Shown here one piece after another: positions 1 through 6,402 of a stretch of DNA of 9,271 nucleotides. A program made the position numbers and the translations under genes. Within the stretch, counting starts at the first letter, position 1; each line of letters starts with the position of its first letter. Below the pieces are notes generated by a model that was not told the DNA's origin, did no database searches, and was given only the letters and a program-made list of their open reading frames with translations. This DNA comes from Bifidobacterium breve (GTDB lineage Bacteria > Actinomycetota > Acidimicrobiia > IMCC26256 > PALSA-555), in assembly GCA_945889545.1 (NCBI GenBank), contig CAMDCC010000101.1:1-9271 (forward strand), written 5' to 3'.

Positions 1-967
1 AGCTGACCATGCCGCCGAAGTCGCGCATCTGACGCTGGGCAGCGTCGTGGCCGGGATGCGTGGCGAGGCCCGGATACAGCACGTCCGCCACGCCGGCGTG
101 CGCTTCGAGCATGGCAACCACCGCGCGAGCGTTCTCGCAGTGGCGATCCATACGGACGGCCAACGTCTTGATCCCCCGCAGCACGAGGTAGCAGTCGAAC
201 GGTGACGGAACGGCACCGACCGCGTTTTGGAGGTACGCGATCTTCGCGGCGAGGTCGTTGTCGTTCAGCACGACCGCTCCACCGACGACGTCGGAATGAC
301 CACCCAGGTACTTGGTGCTCGAGTGCACGACCGCGTCGGCGCCGAACGCCAGCGGCTGCTGGAGGTACGGCGTGGCAAAGGTGTTGTCGACCACCACCAG
401 CGCGCCGCGCTCGTGCGCGGCCGCAGCAACCGCGGCAATGTCGACGCAGGTGAGCATGGGGTTGGTCGGCGTCTCGACCCACACCACCCGAGTGCGTTCC
501 GGCAACGACTGCGCAAGCGAGGCGGGGTCAGCCAGATCGACCGCGCTCCACTCCACGCCTGTAGGTGCGAGCACCTGCGACACGAGTCGGTACGTACCGC
601 CGTACGCATCGGTCGGGATGACCACGTGATCGCCAGGTACGACGAGTGCGCGTAGCACCGCGTCTTCGGCGGCCATGCCGCTAGCGAAGGCGAGCCCGTG
701 CGCGCCACCCTCCAACGACGCGATGCATTCCTCGAGCGCCTGCCGTGTCGGGCTCCCGGTGCGCCCGTACTCGAAGCCGGCGTGCTCACCCACGGCCGAC
801 TGCTGGAATGTGGTGGCCAAGCTGATCGGTGTGACGACCGCACCCGTGCGCGGATCAGCCGGTTGCCCCGCGTGGATCGCCCTGGTCTCGAAACCCGGAT
901 CGAAACCAGGATCGAAACCCGGATCGAAACCAGGATCGAAACCTGCCTCTTCTTCGGACGCGCTCAT
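1..967 (-). CDS. metB: Cystathionine gamma-synthase / gamma-lyase, 3' end outside the window
   Basis: PLP-dependent fold-type I enzyme of the Cys/Met metabolism family. It probably cleaves or forms cystathionine in the cytosol, next to CBS. 322 residues are visible of a usual 380-390, so about 60 C-terminal residues lie off the left edge. Seen: FETRAIHAGQ family start at residues 26-35, EYGRTGSPTR (66-75), phosphate-binding ASGMAA (95-100), VVDNTFATP (192-200, Asp194 for the PLP ring nitrogen) and SSTKYLGGHSD (216-226) with Schiff-base Lys219. The ATG overlaps the CBS stop as ATGA, so the start is well supported and translation is probably coupled. Residues 9-26 are a (GFDP)x4-GF repeat not expected in this family, leading straight into the native GFETRAIHAG. 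Synthase and gamma-lyase cannot be told apart here. Beside CBS, lyase activity (reverse transsulfuration to cysteine) is my inference; actinobacterial relatives are usually labelled MetB. Confidence 0.93.
   Translation of the reverse strand, partial: MSASEEEAGFDPGFDPGFDPGFDPGFETRAIHAGQPADPRTGAVVTPISLATTFQQSAVGEHAGFEYGRTGSPTRQALEECIASLEGGAHGLAFASGMAAEDAVLRALVVPGDHVVIPTDAYGGTYRLVSQVLAPTGVEWSAVDLADPASLAQSLPERTRVVWVETPTNPMLTCVDIAAVAAAAHERGALVVVDNTFATPYLQQPLAFGADAVVHSSTKYLGGHSDVVGGAVVLNDNDLAAKIAYLQNAVGAVPSPFDCYLVLRGIKTLAVRMDRHCENARAVVAMLEAHAGVADVLYPGLATHPGHDAAQRQMRDFGGMVS
890..943 (-). repeat. 12-bp tandem repeat, 4.5 copies, in the metB N-terminus
   Basis: On the plus strand the units are gaaacccggatc and gaaaccaggatc, in strict alternation (890-901, 902-913, 914-925, 926-937) plus a half unit gaaacc (938-943). 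This makes a 24-bp higher-order repeat. On the coding strand it reads Gly-Phe-Asp-Pro, four times, then Gly-Phe. The period is a multiple of three, so copy-number change would keep the frame. The last unit merges into the native GFETRAIHAG start of the enzyme, which suggests expansion from the original 5' codons. Confidence 0.95.
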
Positions 968-2445
968 CCGGGGGACCGTTCCGCGAGGAAGCTCAACACG
1001 TCTTGGGTGGTGAGCACTCCGATCGGGTGACCGCCGTCGAGCACGAGCACGCCGGCCGCGCGATCGAGGTACTCGACGAGCACGGTGACGGGCTCACCGA
1101 TCCCGACCATCGGCAACGTCGGCTCCATGACGTCACGAACCGGCCGGTCGAGCACGGCCGGATCGTGAAACGCCTTGTCCATGAGCTGGAGCTCGGTGAG
1201 CGTGCCGCTCACCTCCTTGGCTGCGAGCGGGAGCTCGGTTGCAACGCTCACGATCACTTGCGATACACCGAGGTCGCGCATGAGGCCGAACGCGCGTCGC
1301 GCCGGCTCGTCGGGCGTGATGAGCACAAGATCGGGCATCGACCGATCGGCTGCGCCGTGCTTCGCCGCGAGCACGTCGGCGGCAACCGGTCCGTCGGCGC
1401 GCAGGAACCCGAACCGCATCATCCACTCGTCGTTGAAGATCTTCGAGATGTAGCCGCGTCCGGAGTCGGGAAGCAGCACGACCACGAGATCGTCGGGGCC
1501 GAGGTCGGCGCCGACCACCAGCGCGGCGTGTACCGCAGTGCCGCCCGAACCACCAATGAGCAATCCCTCTTCGTGGGTGACGCGGCGCGCCGCGGCGAAC
1601 GACTCGGCGTCGCTCACCATCACGGTTCGGTCAACCACCGTCGGGTCGTACGTGGGCGGCCAGAAGTCTTCGCCGACCCCTTCGACGAGGTACGGGCGAC
1701 CAGTGCCACCCGAGAACACGGAACCTTCTGGATCGGCGCCGATGATCTGCACGTCGGGGTTGTGCGCCTTCAAGTACCGAGCGACGCCGGTGATCGTGCC
1801 GCCCGTCCCGACGCCGGCCACGAAGTGCGTGATGCGCCCGGCAGTCTGCGCCCAGATCTCGGGACCGGTGCTGCGTTCGTGCTCATCGGGGTTCGCCGCG
1901 TTGTAGTACTGGTTCGGACGGAACGCGCCCGGGATCTCGTTCGTGAGGCGATCGGCGACTGAGTAGTACGAGTCGGGATGCTCGGGCGGCACGGCGGTCG
2001 GGCATACCACCACCTCGGCGCCGTACGCGCGCAGCAGCGCGACCTTCTCGTCGCTCATCTTGTCGGACATCACGAACACGCAGCGATACCCGCGTTGCGC
2101 CGCCACGATGGCCAGGCCCACGCCGGTGTTGCCCGAGGTGGGCTCGACGATCGTGCCGCCGGGCAGCAACAACCCCTCACGCTCGGCCGCGTCGATCATC
2201 GCGATCGCCGGGCGATCCTTGACGCTGCCCCCGGGGTTCAACATCTCGACCTTGGCCACCAGGTCGCATTCGAGGTTGCGCCCCACTCGTCCGAGGCGCA
2301 CCAGCGGCGTGTTGCCCACGAGATCGAGCAGCGAGTTCGCGATCTCGAGCGTTGCCTGTTCGGGCCCAGATTCGGGCCCAGATTCGGGTCCAGATTCGGG
2401 TCCAGATTCGGGTTCGGGGTCAGGAGCCACGAGGTCACGGTACAT
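964..2445 (-). CDS. cbs: Cystathionine beta-synthase with C-terminal CBS-domain pair
   Basis: Condenses serine and homocysteine to cystathionine, the first step of transsulfuration, in the cytosol. 493 residues. The fold-type II PLP core covers about 33-350: NSLLDLVGNTPLVRL (37-51), NPGGSVKDRP with Schiff-base Lys76 (70-79), PTSGNTG (102-108, asparagine loop), GVGTGGTITG phosphate loop (211-220) and LPDSGRGY (325-332). A tandem CBS-domain region follows at about 365-490, ending IGVLTTQDVLSFL. No N-terminal heme domain is present. The CBS pair and the neighbouring metB favour cystathionine beta-synthase over cysteine synthase. Residues 12-29 are a (PESG)x4-PE insertion. The ATG at 2445 is chosen; GTG at codon 6 is an alternative. 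A weak TACAGT (minus strand, 2490-2485) inside the divergent VOC gene could be its -10 box. The stop overlaps the metB ATG. Confidence 0.94.
   Translation of the reverse strand: MYRDLVAPDPEPESGPESGPESGPESGPEQATLEIANSLLDLVGNTPLVRLGRVGRNLECDLVAKVEMLNPGGSVKDRPAIAMIDAAEREGLLLPGGTIVEPTSGNTGVGLAIVAAQRGYRCVFVMSDKMSDEKVALLRAYGAEVVVCPTAVPPEHPDSYYSVADRLTNEIPGAFRPNQYYNAANPDEHERSTGPEIWAQTAGRITHFVAGVGTGGTITGVARYLKAHNPDVQIIGADPEGSVFSGGTGRPYLVEGVGEDFWPPTYDPTVVDRTVMVSDAESFAAARRVTHEEGLLIGGSGGTAVHAALVVGADLGPDDLVVVLLPDSGRGYISKIFNDEWMMRFGFLRADGPVAADVLAAKHGAADRSMPDLVLITPDEPARRAFGLMRDLGVSQVIVSVATELPLAAKEVSGTLTELQLMDKAFHDPAVLDRPVRDVMEPTLPMVGIGEPVTVLVEYLDRAAGVLVLDGGHPIGVLTTQDVLSFLAERSPG
2359..2412 (-). repeat. 12-bp tandem repeat, 4.5 copies, in the cbs N-terminus
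   Basis: On the plus strand the units are ttcgggcccaga (2359-2370, 2371-2382) and ttcgggtccaga (2383-2394, 2395-2406), followed by a half unit ttcggg (2407-2412). On the coding strand it reads Pro-Glu-Ser-Gly four times, then Pro-Glu. Variant units are paired (two and two) rather than alternating as in the metB array, so the two arrays have been homogenised differently. The array ends 41 bp before the divergent VOC start, so it also lies where upstream promoter elements of that gene would be. Confidence 0.95.
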
Positions 2446-2446
2446 T
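2441..2446 (+). promoter_or_regulatory. Candidate -10 box for leaderless transcription of the VOC gene
   Basis: TACATT fits the actinobacterial TANNNT -10 pattern and lies exactly 7 nt before the GTG at 2454. Transcription would therefore start at or next to the start codon. No clear -35 is visible at the expected 17-nt spacing (2418-2423 is ggtcag). The box overlaps the cbs start codon on the other strand. The same TANNNT-N7-start spacing recurs before the membrane protein at 8607. Confidence 0.45.
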
Positions 2447-2453
2447 CGGATCC

Positions 2454-2813
2454 GTGGAACCGCGACCCAGCATGGTGGTGTTCGACTGTATGGAGCCCGA
2501 GCAGCTCGCCGAGTTCTGGCAGGTGCTGACCGGGGTGGAGATCGATTCGCGTGAGCCCGACTGGTGCTCGCTCCAGGCGCCCGACTCGGGCGGTATCGCC
2601 TTGGGCTTCCAGCGGGTCCCGGAAGCCCAGGTGGGCAAGAACCGTATGCACCTCGACTTCGACGTCGACGACCTGCCGAGCGCCATGGAACGAGCAGAGT
2701 CGCTTGGCGCGATCCGGCTCGGCGACGTCGTGATGGAGGACGACGGCGAGCACTTCCAGGTGATGGCGGATCCCGAAGGCAACGAGTTCTGCCTGATCCA
2801 GGTGACCCCCTAA
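2454..2813 (+). CDS. VOC-family (glyoxalase/bleomycin-resistance-like) protein
   Basis: Single-domain protein of 119 residues with the paired beta-alpha-beta-beta-beta pattern of the vicinal oxygen chelate superfamily, closest in feel to actinobacterial Glyoxalase_6-type proteins. Seen: opening PRPSMVVFDC, then EQLAEFWQVLTG (first helix), MHLDFDVDD in mid-protein, and the C-terminal strand motif DPEGNEFCLIQV. The His of MHLDFDV and Glu of GNEFCL stand at typical VOC metal-ligand positions, but the substrate cannot be deduced. The GTG start is chosen because it keeps the whole first strand and has a TANNNT box 7 nt upstream. ATG at 2472 is the alternative and would clip the N-terminus. An upstream-extended frame would read antisense through the cbs repeat array and is rejected. 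Its stop codon directly abuts the SRPBCC start. Confidence 0.85.
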   Translation: MEPRPSMVVFDCMEPEQLAEFWQVLTGVEIDSREPDWCSLQAPDSGGIALGFQRVPEAQVGKNRMHLDFDVDDLPSAMERAESLGAIRLGDVVMEDDGEHFQVMADPEGNEFCLIQVTP

Positions 2814-3308
2814 ATGCAGGTTCACGACTTCTCCGTCGATGTCAACGCGCCGCTCGAAGACGTGTGGGAGATGTTCTGGTACCGGGCCGACGATCGGCCC
2901 CAGCCGCGCGATGTGAAGACGCGCATCGACATCCTCCATCCCGGTGACGAGGTCGGTGAGGGCTTGGTGCGGCACTGCCACTTCCCGGTCCCCCGAGTGC
3001 TCGGGTCGGGTGGTGTCGGGCAGTCGTGGGAGTGGCTCACCGAGGTGAAGCAGTTCGAGTCGTGGCGATACGACGCGGTCGGCAAACCGTTGTGGTCACG
3101 CGCCACCGGCCACACGCGACTCGAGGATCTCGGCGACGGACGCACGCGGGTTCACTTCCGCGAGACGTACGAGACGTTCAACCCGTGGATGCGACGCCTT
3201 GGCCTCGAACGTTGGGTGCATCGCCGCATCTCGCGCGACAACGACACGATCCTCGCCGCGCTCGAGGGCGGTGTGCGCTGGCATCAGAAGCGCCGCGAAC
3301 GCCAATAG
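2814..3308 (+). CDS. SRPBCC / START-like ligand-binding protein
   Basis: 164 residues. The opening MQVHDFSVDVNAPLEDVWEM is the classic first strand and helix of the SRPBCC (polyketide cyclase/dehydrase) fold. Later segments QSWEWLTEVKQFESWRYD and TRLEDLGDGRTRVHFRETYE give the alternating strands of the helix-grip barrel. A long C-terminal helix (about 134-160, WVHRRISRDNDTILAALEGG) closes the hydrophobic pocket. The family binds or processes hydrophobic ligands; nothing here gives the specific ligand. The ATG follows the VOC stop with no gap (TAAATG), and AGGTGA at 2800-2805, 8 nt upstream, is a reasonable Shine-Dalgarno inside the VOC gene. The two genes are almost certainly one transcript and may be translationally coupled. 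No signal peptide or membrane segment is seen. Confidence 0.85.
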   Translation: MQVHDFSVDVNAPLEDVWEMFWYRADDRPQPRDVKTRIDILHPGDEVGEGLVRHCHFPVPRVLGSGGVGQSWEWLTEVKQFESWRYDAVGKPLWSRATGHTRLEDLGDGRTRVHFRETYETFNPWMRRLGLERWVHRRISRDNDTILAALEGGVRWHQKRRERQ

Positions 3309-3353
3309 CGACAGAGCGGATCGCTTCCCCAATGGCGCATATTCGCAACCGCG

Positions 3354-3377
3354 GCGTGCCATCGGTGGCCGTCACGC
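3354..3377. terminator. Weak stem-loop between convergent genes
   Basis: The 108-bp gap between the convergent SRPBCC and xseB genes (3309-3416) holds one modest hairpin. GCGTGCCA (3354-3361) pairs with TGGC (3366-3369) and ACGC (3374-3377) around a TCGG loop, with a 4-nt bulge at 3370-3373. There is no U-tract on either side, so it is at best a weak bidirectional terminator. Nothing else was seen in this gap. Confidence 0.22.
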
Positions 3378-3416
3378 TAGACCTCGTCGCGAGTCCCGCT
3401 CGTGGGCCGACCGGAG

Positions 3417-3677
3417 CTATCCCGCGCTGCCGTCCTCGATCGCGGCTTCGGGCTCGTCCTCTTCGTCACCCTCGGTGAAGTCGGCGAGGTCGGTCACGAT
3501 GCTCTCGACGTCGGACTGCGCCCGCGCGATCCGGGTCCGGCAGCTCGCGATGAGCTCGCTCGCCCGCCGCACTCGATCGGCCAGCACATCCACGTCGAGG
3601 TCGTCGCCCTCGAGCTCTTCGAGGATCTCCCCGAGCTCGGCCATCGCCTCGGCGTATCCCGGCTCGCTCTCGCTCAT
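3417..3677 (-). CDS. xseB: Exodeoxyribonuclease VII small subunit
   Basis: 86 residues, the usual size for XseB. It is the accessory helical subunit that binds the C-terminal region of XseA; ExoVII degrades single-stranded DNA to oligonucleotides in repair and recombination. Seen: the family opening GYAEAMAELGEILEELEGDD (residues 7-26), then the second helix DVLADRVRRASELIASCRTR (30-49), giving the two-helix hairpin of the family. The C-terminus is acidic and probably disordered (EGDEEDEPEAAIEDGSAG). Its ATG overlaps the xseA stop as ATGA, suggesting coupled translation, which suits subunits of one complex. It is the last gene of the minus-strand run; no strong terminator follows. Confidence 0.93.
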   Translation of the reverse strand: MSESEPGYAEAMAELGEILEELEGDDLDVDVLADRVRRASELIASCRTRIARAQSDVESIVTDLADFTEGDEEDEPEAAIEDGSAG

Positions 3678-4954
3678 GCTTGCTCCACTCGACTGCGGAC
3701 CGAACCGTCGGCCGTCTCGGTGACCAGCTCATCGCCACTCTTCACTCCGGCGACCGAGCGCACGACGGTGCCGGTGCCAGTACGGGTGATCGTGTACCCG
3801 CGCTCGAGCACTCGCCGCGGGTCGAGCGCCCGAAGACGATCGTCGGCCGCGTCCAGCCGCTGCGACGCCTGCCGCGTGCCACGCCGGCCGGCGTCGACCA
3901 CCCGGCGATGACGCCCGTCGATGAGCCGCGCTTCCCGGTTGAGGGCAACGGGGACGCCGCGGTGCACACGCCGAGCCATCTCGTCGAGCTCGCGGCGCGC
4001 CATCGTGCACGCGCTCCGGGCCCGCGTCGACACTCGGTGCGCCAACCACGCGAGGCGACCTTCGTAGCCGTCGACCGTCTCCACGAGCAGCGTGGCCGCG
4101 GCCGTCGGCGTCTTGCAGCAGGTGTGCGCCACGTCGTCGGCCACTGTGCGGTCGATCTCGTGTCCGATCCCAGTGAGCACCGGCATCGGCATCTCCGTGA
4201 TCGCCCGCGCCACGATCTCGGTGTCGAACGACGCGAGGTCGCTGCGCGCGCCACCACCGCGGACGATGACGACAACGTCGACGTCCAACGTCGCCAAACG
4301 GCGAAGCGCATATGCGAGGCGCCGCGGCGATCCCGAGCCCTGGACCCGCACGTCCGCGTGGACAACGCGAAAGGCGTGCTGACTCTCCTCGAGTCCGTGC
4401 ATGAAGTCGCGATACGCCGCGCTCCCCCCGCTGGTGACGAGCCCGACTCGCAACGGGACGAGCGGCAGATCGAGCTCCCCGTTGCGCCGCAACACGCCTT
4501 CCTCAGCCAACATGCGCAGCACGCGCTCCCGGTCGGCTGCGAGCTTCCCAACCGTGAACACCGGATCGATGGCGTTCATCACGAGCTGGAGCCGCCCGCT
4601 CACCGGGTAGAAGTCGACGCGACCGGAGATACGGATCTCGACCCCATCGGTGACCTTCACCCCCGGCGTCTCCCGCAGCGTGCGGTTCACGGCCGCGCGC
4701 GCGTCCCGGAACAACACAACGGAGAGCACTGCGCGCAGTCGGTCGCGGTTGCCGTCCTTCTCGACCATTTCGAAATACGTATGGCCGTTCTTCGATTTCT
4801 TGAGGCCCTGGATCTCGCCCCGCACCCATACGGGGCGCGGAAACGCGCCACCGACCGCGCCGGCGATCGCCTGGTTCAGCCCCCCAACCGTGAACGTGGT
4901 GTCGCCGGCTTCCCCGTCGGTTTCGGCGACGAGTGGAAGGCGGTCGCTAGTCAA
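3674..4954 (-). CDS. xseA: Exodeoxyribonuclease VII large subunit
   Basis: Catalytic subunit of ExoVII, 426 residues, slightly shorter than many homologues. An N-terminal OB-fold spans about 20-125 (FTVGGLNQAI at 21-30, VWVRGEIQG at 42-50, GRVDFYPVSGRLQL at 111-124). The nuclease domain shows VGLVTSGGSAAYRDF (170-184), VIVRGGGARSDLASFD (229-244) and GIGHEIDRTVADDVA (262-276), then KTPTAAA (281-287). A coiled, Arg-rich C-terminal region for XseB binding runs from about 290 to 380, followed by LERGYTITR. The TTG start is supported because it overlaps the upstream stop as TTGA, and no in-frame ATG or GTG occurs before the OB-fold. This mirrors the ATGA junction with xseB downstream. Confidence 0.95.
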   Translation of the reverse strand: MTSDRLPLVAETDGEAGDTTFTVGGLNQAIAGAVGGAFPRPVWVRGEIQGLKKSKNGHTYFEMVEKDGNRDRLRAVLSVVLFRDARAAVNRTLRETPGVKVTDGVEIRISGRVDFYPVSGRLQLVMNAIDPVFTVGKLAADRERVLRMLAEEGVLRRNGELDLPLVPLRVGLVTSGGSAAYRDFMHGLEESQHAFRVVHADVRVQGSGSPRRLAYALRRLATLDVDVVVIVRGGGARSDLASFDTEIVARAITEMPMPVLTGIGHEIDRTVADDVAHTCCKTPTAAATLLVETVDGYEGRLAWLAHRVSTRARSACTMARRELDEMARRVHRGVPVALNREARLIDGRHRRVVDAGRRGTRQASQRLDAADDRLRALDPRRVLERGYTITRTGTGTVVRSVAGVKSGDELVTETADGSVRSRVEQA

Positions 4955-5412
4955 GGGCCGTCCGCGCCGCAGACCTTGAACCCGTACTTGCGAGCCAGCT
5001 TGTCGGCCTTGGCGAACGGATCGGCGCCGGTGAGCAACGCTCCTGGATCGTCAACGATGGCATCAAACGCCTTCTCGACCGCCTTGTAGATCTTCTTCAC
5101 CTTCTTCTTCTCGCCCGAGGTGACCGGGAGCTGACGGAGCCCGTCGAGCTGCTGGCGGTTGATGGGGTCGATCGCGGTCACGTACGCGGCCATCTGCTCC
5201 GCCGTTGGCTGCTCGCCGTTCGCCACGTCGGCGAAGGCGGTCGCGGCGGACTCATCGCGCAGCTGATTGGCCTGCCGACAGATGTTGTCACCAGCCTTGA
5301 TGTAGTCCTTCTTCGACAGTTCACCCTGGCTGGCCATCGCGGTGCCGGCAAAGGCCCCGATCACGAGCAGCCCGAGCACCGCGAACGTCGCCGCCGCACG
5401 CACTCGCGTCAC
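4951..5412 (-). CDS. Small secreted protein with two conserved-type cysteines
   Basis: 153 residues. A clear Sec signal peptide: RVR positive start, hydrophobic core about 7-24 (AATFAVLGLLVIGAFAGT), and an AMA-S cleavage-type site near 27. No lipobox cysteine. The mature part is helical and Lys-rich. It carries one Cys near the start (DNICRQAN, Cys45) and one near the end (YGFKVCGADGP, Cys148), which could form a disulfide outside the membrane. This layout (ICRxAN at the front, a leucine/proline-rich middle with DGLRQLP, and YGxxxCG at the end) resembles a widespread uncharacterised group of actinobacterial secreted proteins, from memory rather than a search. No enzymatic motif is visible. 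The GTG start overlaps the LLM stop as GTGA, and its stop overlaps the xseA TTG as TTGA. It therefore sits inside an operon with cytosolic enzymes. Confidence 0.8.
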   Translation of the reverse strand: MTRVRAAATFAVLGLLVIGAFAGTAMASQGELSKKDYIKAGDNICRQANQLRDESAATAFADVANGEQPTAEQMAAYVTAIDPINRQQLDGLRQLPVTSGEKKKVKKIYKAVEKAFDAIVDDPGALLTGADPFAKADKLARKYGFKVCGADGP

Positions 5413-6389
5413 TTGTTCAACTTCGGGAGCACGTGCTCACAATAGAGACGCAGGCTGTCCCAGCCGGCGTCGATCGGCATGCCGCCGACGAGCGGGTGCA
5501 GGTTGAGCGATCCGGTCGTGTTGCCGCGCTCGATCGCCTGATCGGGCGTGAGCACCTGGTACAGGCCCTCGGCGCGCAGCTCGTCGACCGTGGACGCGTA
5601 CGAGTGCGCCGCCGATTGGATGTCGGACGTCTGCCACGAGTGATACGTGGTCGCCTCGTGCAAGAAATGCTGCCCGAGCTCGGCCCAGACCTTGTCGGGA
5701 TCTTCAGCAACATGGATGCTCGCGAAGTCGCCGCCGGGATCCATGAAGAAGCCCTGCGTGCCTTGCTCCTTGCACTGCTCGTAGTAGTAGCCCTCGAGCC
5801 AGTCCGTGTGAGCCGCGGCCATCATCGGGAGACCGAACCGAGCCGCGCGTCGCGCCGCGGGCTTGCTCGTACCCCCCATCAGGACCATCGGGTGCGGCTG
5901 AGTGAAGGGTCGCGGCGTGACCCGCACCGTGGTGCCGCGAAATTCGAACGGCTCACCCGTCCATGCCTTGAGCAGCGTGTCGACGCACTCATCCATGAGC
6001 GCGCCCCGGTTCTTCCAGTCCTTGCCGTGCGCGGCGTATTCCTCGGGGCGGTAGCCGAGTCCGAGCACCGTGGTCAGCCTCCCGCCGCTGGCGAGGTCGA
6101 GGACGGCGATGTCTTCGGCGATCCGCAGCGGATCGTGCAGCGGAAGCAAGAGGGCGAAGATGCTGACGGTCAGCGTGGTGGTGGCGCCGAACACGAGACC
6201 GGCCATGACGAGCGGCGACGGCAACCAGCCGTTGTCGGCGCCGTGATGCTCTTCCAGCGTCAGGATGCCGACACCGTGCTCGTCGGCGTAGCGCGCCATC
6301 TCGACGAACGCCTGGTACCGCGCGCTCAGCTCGTTCGGCTCGAGGCCAGGCTGCACGCAGTTGAACCGGACCGTGCTCATGAACGCCAT
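5409..6389 (-). CDS. LLM-class flavin-dependent oxidoreductase
   Basis: 326-residue luciferase-like (bacterial luciferase superfamily) TIM-barrel enzyme using FMN or coenzyme F420; the cofactor and substrate cannot be read from sequence. Seen: VEMARYADEHGVGILTLEEHH (start of barrel, LEEHHG at 45-50), LLPLHDPLRIAEDIAVLD (about 80-97), SGGRLTTVLGLGYRPEE (about 100-116) and MVLMGGTSKPAARRAARFG. The last is the usual flavin-phosphate region. The ATG at 6389 is chosen: GAGAGGTGAC directly upstream is a good Shine-Dalgarno, and this start leaves 13 bp after the ALDH stop. The frame stays open upstream to 6509, but that part is antisense-like sequence overlapping ALDH. An ATG three codons further in (6380) is also possible. 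The adjacent aldehyde dehydrogenase may share a substrate pathway (inference only). Confidence 0.92.
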   Translation of the reverse strand: MAFMSTVRFNCVQPGLEPNELSARYQAFVEMARYADEHGVGILTLEEHHGADNGWLPSPLVMAGLVFGATTTLTVSIFALLLPLHDPLRIAEDIAVLDLASGGRLTTVLGLGYRPEEYAAHGKDWKNRGALMDECVDTLLKAWTGEPFEFRGTTVRVTPRPFTQPHPMVLMGGTSKPAARRAARFGLPMMAAAHTDWLEGYYYEQCKEQGTQGFFMDPGGDFASIHVAEDPDKVWAELGQHFLHEATTYHSWQTSDIQSAAHSYASTVDELRAEGLYQVLTPDQAIERGNTTGSLNLHPLVGGMPIDAGWDSLRLYCEHVLPKLNK

Positions 6390-6402
6390 GTCACCTCTCC
6401 CC

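Noticed and set aside
1003..1962. 319-codon open frame on the plus strand
   Set aside because: It is antisense to cbs, which has full PLP-enzyme motifs. High GC keeps the opposite strand open; the translation is His/Arg/Val-rich with no recognisable domain.
890..2412. Homologous arrays copied from one gene to the other
   Set aside because: Unit sequences agree only in 8 of 12 positions and only in opposite orientation to the coding strands; common origin is not supported.
2352..2453. N-terminal extension of the VOC protein reading the repeat array as an AQIR/VQIR-type peptide
   Set aside because: The array is in frame as PESG in cbs on the other strand. VOC domains begin at about PRPSMVVFDC, and the -10 candidate lies downstream of the array.
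3680..5089. 469-codon open frame on the plus strand, longer than the gene opposite it
   Set aside because: It is a shadow of xseA, whose OB-fold and nuclease motifs and gene overlaps are unambiguous.
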